Below are positions 14,832 through 19,211 of a stretch of DNA of 19,211 nucleotides, piece after piece; positions within the stretch are counted from its first letter, which is position 1; each line of letters opens with the position of its first letter. The DNA is taken from the NCBI GenBank assembly GCA_002320455.1, contig DCKU01000125.1, positions 1-19,211 on the forward strand, written 5' to 3'. Under the pieces are notes generated by a model. That model was not told the DNA's origin, made no database searches, and saw only the letters and a list, made by a program, of their open reading frames with translations. The translations under genes were made by a program, and so were the position numbers. This stretch comes from Salinisphaera sp. UBA1666 (GTDB lineage: Bacteria > Pseudomonadota > Gammaproteobacteria > Nevskiales > Salinisphaeraceae).

Positions 14832-15507
14832 GGTCGGCCTTGTCGTTTTCATCCGGGCCCGCCAGCCCGGCCAGCGCGTCGGCCACGGTGGCGAAACCGG
14901 CCAGCTGTTGCAGGGTCGCCTGCGTGGGCGTCATCAGATACCGCGTACCGGCCCGGGCCTCGGCCAGCGCGGCCGTGGGTGTGACCCAGGCCGCTGCAAC
15001 GGTTTCGTCGCCGTCGGCCCGAGCGATCTGCCCGGCCGGGGCGGCCACCGCATAAAACTGTGTGGCATAGCGCTTGGGCGCGCCGACCGGCGTCGTCCAG
15101 TTCGCGAACGCCAGTAGCCGGGCGGGTGCGAATCGCACGCCCAAAGCCTCGATACAGTGCGACCAGTCCATACTGTTCGCACACAGCGCGCGGCGCAGGC
15201 GAGCTTGCTCGGCGGTATTCACGCGCGGCCCGTCGGCCAATGCGACCAGCAGCCCGGCCTCTTCGAAGCATTCGCGAATCGCGGCCTGTCGGAACGCGGC
15301 ATCCGTGCCGGGCGTTGCATCCATCTCGTCATCGGCTGCGTCGACGGCTCCGCCGGGATACACATCGGCCCCGGCGCCAAACACGTGGCTGGCCGCCCGG
15401 CGCAATAACAGCACGCGCAAGCCGTCGGCCGCATCGGCCAGCACGGCCACGGTCGCTGCGCGCCGAACGGCCACCGGCGACTCCGAGACATGGGGTGTAT
15501 CGCTCAT
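14821..15507 (-). CDS. Nudix hydrolase (NUDT19/NUDT8-like)
   Basis: The enzyme is predicted to hydrolyse a nucleoside diphosphate linked to another group. The 228-aa protein has a Nudix box at about 52-88: it begins at PGGAVD and ends with REcFEEAGLLV, retaining the metal-binding REx2EE pattern. Between these parts sits an insert (DAADDEMDATPGTDA) longer than the standard spacing, as in the NUDT19/NUDT8 group; some members of that group cleave CoA or acyl-CoA. That substrate is suggested by family resemblance only. The start ATG lies 43 bases from a divergent gene, so the two promoters must share or overlap this short gap. The gene overlaps the MBL-fold gene downstream. Confidence 0.88.
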   Translation of the reverse strand: MSDTPHVSESPVAVRRAATVAVLADAADGLRVLLLRRAASHVFGAGADVYPGGAVDAADDEMDATPGTDAAFRQAAIRECFEEAGLLVALADGPRVNTAEQARLRRALCANSMDWSHCIEALGVRFAPARLLAFANWTTPVGAPKRYATQFYAVAAPAGQIARADGDETVAAAWVTPTAALAEARAGTRYLMTPTQATLQQLAGFATVADALAGLAGPDENDKADHAD

Positions 15508-15550
15508 ATTCGCTACGATAACCCGGCCCTGTCCGTCGCTGCTTGTCTCT
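15508..15550. promoter_or_regulatory. Short divergent intergenic region between Nudix and GGCT-like genes
   Basis: Only 43 bases separate the two start codons. CATATT and TACGATAA are AT-rich and could serve as -10 elements, but no matching -35 boxes are visible, and promoter elements would have to extend into the coding regions. No ribosome binding site stands out before either start. Confidence 0.25.
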
Positions 15551-15943
15551 ATGCCCGCCTTTGCCCCGTCATCCGATCTGGTCTTCGTCTACGGCACCCT
15601 GCGCCCGGGCGAGCGCAACGCCCACTGGCTCGGCGACGCGCGTCATCTAGGCAGCGCGGTGTCCGAAGCGGCGTATACGCTCTGCGATACCGGGCCTTAT
15701 CCGGCCGCGCTGCCCTACGGTCATACGGCGCTGATAGGCGACGTCTATGCCGTGGATCGTCCTACGCTGGATGATCTCGACACGCTGGAATCCTATCCGG
15801 TGTTCTATTCGCGCCGGCGTATCGCCACCGACTACGGCCCGGCCTGGATATATGTGTGGGCTGCGATGCGCCAGGCCGACTGGCCGGTCATCATCGAGGG
15901 CGACTGGACCCGTCGCGCGGGCGTTGTCGGGGCCGGTCGATGA
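15551..15943 (+). CDS. Gamma-glutamylcyclotransferase-family protein (GGCT/AIG2-like)
   Basis: Family members release 5-oxoproline from gamma-glutamyl amines or peptides. The 130-aa protein has the substrate loop VYGTLRPGERN (13-23), GDVYAVD, and LDDLDTLESYP, whose glutamate (E80) aligns with the catalytic Glu of human GGCT. The length is typical of the small bacterial form. The frame stays open far upstream, but that part lies antisense to the Nudix gene, and the ATG at 15551 gives the family N-terminus directly. It overlaps the next gene by 4 bases (ATGA), so the two are co-translated. Its substrate here is unknown. Confidence 0.87.
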   Translation: MPAFAPSSDLVFVYGTLRPGERNAHWLGDARHLGSAVSEAAYTLCDTGPYPAALPYGHTALIGDVYAVDRPTLDDLDTLESYPVFYSRRRIATDYGPAWIYVWAAMRQADWPVIIEGDWTRRAGVVGAGR

Positions 15944-17280
15944 GCGCTGCCGAGTCGCCGTCGACACCGGCCGACACGCCGATTCGCGACCTCTACGACC
16001 TGGTCACCGGCGACGAGAACGCGCGGGTCTGCAAGGATCTGTCGGACTCGGCCTGTCGCGAGCAACCGGCCAATTTCTTCATTCACCTGGTGGCCCTGTT
16101 TGCCACCAAGGCCGGGGATCTTTTGTCCAGCCCGAAGCTGGTGCTGCCCTGGCTGCTGGCTACGCTGGGCGCGCCGCCCTGGATGGCCGGCCTGCTGGTG
16201 CCGATCCGCGAGTCGCTGGCGCTCTTGCCCCAGCTCGTGATCGCCGGCTGGCTGCGAGCGCGGCCGGTGCGTAAAGGCTTCTGGATCATGGGCTGCCTGC
16301 TTCAGGGCCTGACCGTGCTGTGCATGATCGGTGCCGCACTTGGCTTGTCGCCGGCAGCGGCCGGTTTGTCGATCCTGTTGCTGCTGGCGGTATTTTCGCT
16401 GGGCCGCGGGGTGTGTTCGGCCTCGTACAAAGACATCCAGGGCAAGACCATCGCCAAGACTCGGCGCGGCACCGTCTCGGGCTATGCAGCCAGTGCCGCT
16501 GGCGGACTAACGGTGGCCCTGGGCCTGCTCCTCTGGCTGGCGCCAATCGATCGCCAAGTGGCGCCCCTGCTGGCCCTGTTGAGCGTGGCCGGCCTGCTCT
16601 GGCTGATCGCGGCCGGTATGTTCACGCGTCTTCGCGAGTTTCCCGGAGCGACCGAAGGCGGCGGTAACGCCTTCAAGACCGCTATCGCCAGCCTGTCCCT
16701 GATTCGCGACAAGCCGGCGTTCGGCCGTTTTATCGCCGTACGGGGGCTGTTGATTGCTACCGCCCTGGCCGCGCCGTTCTATGCCCAGCTGGCGCGTGAG
16801 GCCGGCCAGGCCTCGATCCGCCATCTAGCGATTTTGCTTGGCGTGTCGGGCCTAGCCTCACTGGTTTCGGCGCCGTTCTGGGGCAAATTTTCGGACTACT
16901 CGGCGCGCCAAGTGCTGATGCTCACGGCCGTGGTGGCGTGTGTGCTGAACGTGGCCGTGGTGGCCATCGTGGCCACCGGTCTAGGCGCCGTAGCCGGCGT
17001 CTGGCCGTTCGCGCTGGCGTATTTCCTGCTGGCCGGCCTGCACGCCGGCGTGCGCCTGGGCCGCAAGACCTATCTCACCGACCTGGGCACCGCCGACGAC
17101 CGCGCCCAGCTCACGGCCGTGGCCAACACCACCATTGGCATCGTTCTGCTGGCCGGGGGCGCACTCGTGGCCGCGATCGCCAGCTTCGGCCCGGCCGCTG
17201 CCGTTGCGGCCCTGGCCGTGCCGCCCGCGCTCGCCGCCTGGCTGGCGCGCGGTCTGCCCGAACTGGAGGCGCGTCAGTAG
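15940..17280 (+). CDS. Major facilitator superfamily transporter, substrate unknown
   Basis: This is a predicted inner-membrane transporter of 446 aa. It has a long cytosolic N-terminus of about 45 residues containing DENARVCKDLSDSACREQP, then about 12 hydrophobic segments. The MFS loop between helices 2 and 3 reads WLRARPVRKGFW, and the equivalent loop in the second half reads GKFSDYSARQV. The central loop (MFTRLREFPGATEGGGNAFK) splits two six-helix halves. The N-terminal motif with two cysteines recurs, as far as I recall, in an uncharacterised group of proteobacterial MFS proteins. It shares an operon with the GGCT-like gene. The intact second-half motif suggests an active carrier rather than a remnant. 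Confidence 0.85.
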   Translation: MSAAESPSTPADTPIRDLYDLVTGDENARVCKDLSDSACREQPANFFIHLVALFATKAGDLLSSPKLVLPWLLATLGAPPWMAGLLVPIRESLALLPQLVIAGWLRARPVRKGFWIMGCLLQGLTVLCMIGAALGLSPAAAGLSILLLLAVFSLGRGVCSASYKDIQGKTIAKTRRGTVSGYAASAAGGLTVALGLLLWLAPIDRQVAPLLALLSVAGLLWLIAAGMFTRLREFPGATEGGGNAFKTAIASLSLIRDKPAFGRFIAVRGLLIATALAAPFYAQLAREAGQASIRHLAILLGVSGLASLVSAPFWGKFSDYSARQVLMLTAVVACVLNVAVVAIVATGLGAVAGVWPFALAYFLLAGLHAGVRLGRKTYLTDLGTADDRAQLTAVANTTIGIVLLAGGALVAAIASFGPAAAVAALAVPPALAAWLARGLPELEARQ

Positions 17281-17310
17281 CGGCGTGCCTCGTTGAACGC
17301 GGCTAGCGCG

Positions 17311-17316
17311 TATAGT
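17311..17316 (+). promoter_or_regulatory. Possible -10 element before msrA
   Basis: TATAGT lies about 25 bases before the msrA start in the 60-base gap after the MFS gene. TTGAAC (17293-17298) is only 12 bases upstream of it, too close to be a standard -35, so promoter identity is weak. Confidence 0.25.
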
Positions 17317-17340
17317 GGATTACCGATCGCCAACGCATTG

Positions 17341-18000
17341 ATGATCATGACTATTCGTGGATTGCTACCCGCCTTCACCCTGGCCGCTGCGCTGTTTGCA
17401 GGTGCGGCTCAGGCAGCGCCCGCGCCGGACGATGCCTTCACCCCGCAGGTCGGCGACAACCAGGCCGTGGCGATATTCGCCGGCGGCTGTTTCTGGTGCA
17501 TGGAAGAAGCCTTCGACCCGATCAAGGGCGTGACGAAAACCATCAGCGGCTATACCGGCGGCCACGTCGCCGACCCGTCGTATGACGACGTCACCGCTGA
17601 AACCAGCGGCCACGCCGAGGCGGTCAAGATCGTCTACGACCCCAGCCAGGTCAGCTACGACCATCTGCTGCAGGTGTTCTGGCACAACGTCGATCCGACC
17701 GATGCGGGCGGGCAGTTCTGTGATCGCGGTGACTCTTATCGCTCCGAGATCTTTGCCGTCGATAGCGCACAGATGAAGGCCGCCAAGGCCTCCAAGCAAC
17801 AGCTGGAGAACGCCGAGGACGCGCCCAAGCCGATCGTGACCGACATCGAGCCGGCCGTGACCTTCTATCCGGCCGAGGATTATCACCAGAACTATTACAA
17901 AAAGAATCCGCTACGCTACAAGTTCTATCGCAACGCCTGCGGACGCGACCGCACCCTGGACAAGGTCTGGGGTGATGCCGCGCGTACGCCGGAAAGCTAG
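17341..18000 (+). CDS. msrA: Periplasmic peptide-methionine (S)-S-oxide reductase MsrA
   Basis: MsrA reduces methionine-S-sulfoxide in oxidised proteins or free methionine. The 219-aa protein has an N-terminal signal peptide (FTLAAALFAGAAQA, cleavage probably after residue 25), so it should act in the periplasm, unlike the cytosolic E. coli enzyme. The catalytic motif GGCFWCMEEAF carries the active cysteine (C50), ISGYTGGH and ETSGHAEAVKI follow, and a resolving cysteine lies near the C-terminus (YRNACGRD, about C200). Two ATG codons six bases apart (17341 and 17347) are possible starts; the frame is open to 17293, but the extra residues would spoil the signal peptide. No dedicated periplasmic electron donor is seen nearby. 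Its stop lies 9 bases from the convergent downstream gene. Confidence 0.93.
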   Translation: MIMTIRGLLPAFTLAAALFAGAAQAAPAPDDAFTPQVGDNQAVAIFAGGCFWCMEEAFDPIKGVTKTISGYTGGHVADPSYDDVTAETSGHAEAVKIVYDPSQVSYDHLLQVFWHNVDPTDAGGQFCDRGDSYRSEIFAVDSAQMKAAKASKQQLENAEDAPKPIVTDIEPAVTFYPAEDYHQNYYKKNPLRYKFYRNACGRDRTLDKVWGDAARTPES

Positions 18001-18009
18001 TCGGGTCGA

Positions 18010-19047
18010 TCAGGCCGTCATCTCGCCCACCAGCGCGGCGACCAGATCGGCCGCGGGCAGCTCGCGGGTCAGGGCGACGCCCTGGCCCGCCCAGTTCGGT
18101 GCAAATCGATGATCGCCGTGTGCCTTGGCTGCTGCGTGTAGCTGCTTGGCAGCGTCGTAGGTCAGCGGGTAATCCGGCACCGTCGGCGCCCCCGGCGCGA
18201 TCTCGGTTTGGAAAGGCCCCACGATGCCGCGCGCCGGCCGGCCCGATATCGCTCGAGTAATCGCCGTGGTCTCAGCCTGGCGCAGCGCATCGCGATAGGC
18301 CGGCGCGGCCGCCGACTCCGGACAGGCCACGAATGCCGTGCCCAGCTGCGCGCCGGCGGCCCCCATCGACATCACGCCGCGAACGGCACGCCCGTCCATC
18401 AGCCCGCCGGCTGCCACGATCGGGCGCCGACAGTGGCGCGCCAGCACGCCCAGTAGCGCGATTAGCCCGGTCTCGGCGTCCTGTGCGGCGTCGAAGTTGC
18501 CACGATGGCCGCCGGCTTCCATGCCTTGGGCCACCAGTACATCGGCGCCGGCTGTCTCGGCGGCTTTGGCCTCGTCGAGCGTAGTCACACAGATCCAGAC
18601 CTGGCCGCCGTAATCGTGGATCGCCTGAATAAGCGGCTTGGCCGGTATACCGAAATGAAAACTCACCACCGGCGGACGTGTGTCCAGGATGACGTCCTGC
18701 ATTGCCGGATTATCGTCGATCGGCTGGTAGATATTGTCGAGATCGGTCGGCGCGCTGGCCCCTTGCGCGCGGAAATACGGTGCCAGATGGTCCAGCCACG
18801 CGCGCCGGCCGGCATCGTCCGTCGTGGGCCGGGCGTGACAGAAGAAATTCACGTTGAAGGCACCGTCGGTGCCGGCCTTGACCGTCTCTATCTCGGCGCG
18901 CGCTTTATCCGCCGAGGCCGCGCCCAGGCCGAGCGAGCCCAACGCGCCGGCGTTGCATACCGCAATGGCCAGCTCGGGCGTTGTGGCCCCGGCCATCGGC
19001 GCTTGAACGATGGGGTGACGAATCGGAAGATGATCCACGAGTGACAC
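18010..19047 (-). CDS. Class I nitronate monooxygenase-like FMN enzyme (2-nitropropane dioxygenase family)
   Basis: The enzyme is predicted to oxidise toxic alkyl nitronates, such as propionate-3-nitronate, with FMN in a TIM barrel. The 345-aa protein shows IVQAPMAGATTPELA at the N-terminus, LGSLGLGA, NVNFFCH, VVSFHFGIP, then QGMEAGGHRG at about 174-183. The histidine in that last motif matches the family's catalytic base, as I recall it. FMN phosphate-binding segments AAGGLMDGR and GAAGAQLGTAF follow, and WAGQG lies near the C-terminus. The GTG start has GGAG six bases upstream, which supports it. The gene stands alone and converges on msrA with a 9-base gap and no visible terminator. Substrate is inferred from family only; enoyl-reductase-like relatives share parts of the fold. 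Confidence 0.88.
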   Translation of the reverse strand: MSLVDHLPIRHPIVQAPMAGATTPELAIAVCNAGALGSLGLGAASADKARAEIETVKAGTDGAFNVNFFCHARPTTDDAGRRAWLDHLAPYFRAQGASAPTDLDNIYQPIDDNPAMQDVILDTRPPVVSFHFGIPAKPLIQAIHDYGGQVWICVTTLDEAKAAETAGADVLVAQGMEAGGHRGNFDAAQDAETGLIALLGVLARHCRRPIVAAGGLMDGRAVRGVMSMGAAGAQLGTAFVACPESAAAPAYRDALRQAETTAITRAISGRPARGIVGPFQTEIAPGAPTVPDYPLTYDAAKQLHAAAKAHGDHRFAPNWAGQGVALTRELPAADLVAALVGEMTA

Positions 19048-19073
19048 GACAGGCTCCGGTAAACGTCTTGATC

Positions 19074-19100
19074 TACCCGGCAGGCTAATCGCTTACCCGG
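19074..19100. promoter_or_regulatory. Direct repeat TACCCGG upstream of the nitronate monooxygenase-like gene
   Basis: TACCCGG occurs at 19074-19080 and 19094-19100, exactly 20 bases apart (about two helical turns), 27-53 bases before the GTG start on the minus strand. This geometry suits a dimeric regulator. A further inverted repeat GCTAT/ATAGC lies at 19113-19128. No clear -35/-10 pair was found in 19048-19192. Confidence 0.25.
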
Positions 19101-19192
19101 TCGGCGGGAACCGCTATCGCGGCATAGCCGATATCGACCCCGTTTATTCGCAGCCCGGCTTGAGCCAGCCGACGGCCGCCTCGACCGGCTAG

Positions 19193-19211
19193 GGAAGCTC
19201 TGCACAACCTG
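19193..19211. mobile_element. Possible terminal inverted repeat of an IS5-type element, cut by the window end
   Basis: The window ends with GGAAGCTCTGCACAACCTG, preceded directly by CTAG (19189-19192). IS5-family elements often begin with GGAAG-like ends and duplicate a four-base CTAG-type target. Only one end is visible and no transposase is in the window, so this is a pattern match from memory. Confidence 0.3.

Noticed and set aside
15074..15550. Long N-terminal extension of the GGCT-like protein
   Set aside because: The extension is antisense to the Nudix gene and unlike the family; the ATG at 15551 gives the normal N-terminus.
18888..19205. Minus-strand 105-codon frame beginning near the window end
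   Set aside because: It runs out of frame into the nitronate monooxygenase gene and its product is a basic low-complexity chain without a domain.

Overview
The window is GC-rich bacterial DNA with densely packed genes. Overlapping start/stop pairs (ATGA, GTGA, TGATG), frequent GTG starts and the gene families (PlsY, an E. coli-type BirA with an N-terminal helix-turn-helix, an AidB-type acyl-CoA dehydrogenase, a TolC/EmrA/EmrB-type efflux set) point to a Gram-negative proteobacterium, most likely a gammaproteobacterium. A Salinisphaera-like lineage is my guess from general impression only. No rRNA, tRNA, CRISPR array, phage module or complete insertion sequence is visible.

Left block (minus strand, about 6.3 kb down to 158): a HAD-IB phosphatase-like gene, then four tightly packed genes: an M61 peptidase with a PDZ domain, a long-chain acyl-CoA synthetase-like enzyme, plsY and birA. 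The last four overlap or lie within 3 bases of each other and probably share one transcript. They join acyl activation, acyl transfer to glycerol-3-phosphate and biotin loading of acetyl-CoA carboxylase, which reads as membrane-lipid supply. A divergent murB (plus strand) of unusual subtype starts beside the HAD gene.

Centre (plus strand, 7.4-14.0 kb): a 213-base gap after murB holds three consecutive stem-loops, the last a good intrinsic terminator. Then come aidB and a self-contained efflux operon marR-tolC-emrA-emrB whose genes overlap by 1-4 bases. A promoter-like sequence with overlapping repeats precedes marR. The emrB stop codon overlaps the stop codon of the convergent metallo-beta-lactamase-fold gene.

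Right block: a minus-strand pair (Nudix hydrolase, MBL-fold hydrolase), a divergent plus-strand pair (gamma-glutamylcyclotransferase-like protein, MFS transporter of unknown substrate), a periplasmic MsrA, and a convergent class I nitronate monooxygenase-like gene. The last 19 bases look like the terminal repeat of an IS5-type element next to a CTAG target, but the element itself lies outside the window.

No gene-free stretch exceeds 300 bases. The longest are 1-157, 5449-5585, 7363-7575, 9235-9336 and 19048-19211, each described below. I found no plainly new multi-gene system. The strongest leads are the structured region after murB, the MurB with an aspartate in place of a substrate-binding arginine, and the acyl-CoA synthetase with a degenerate phosphate loop.
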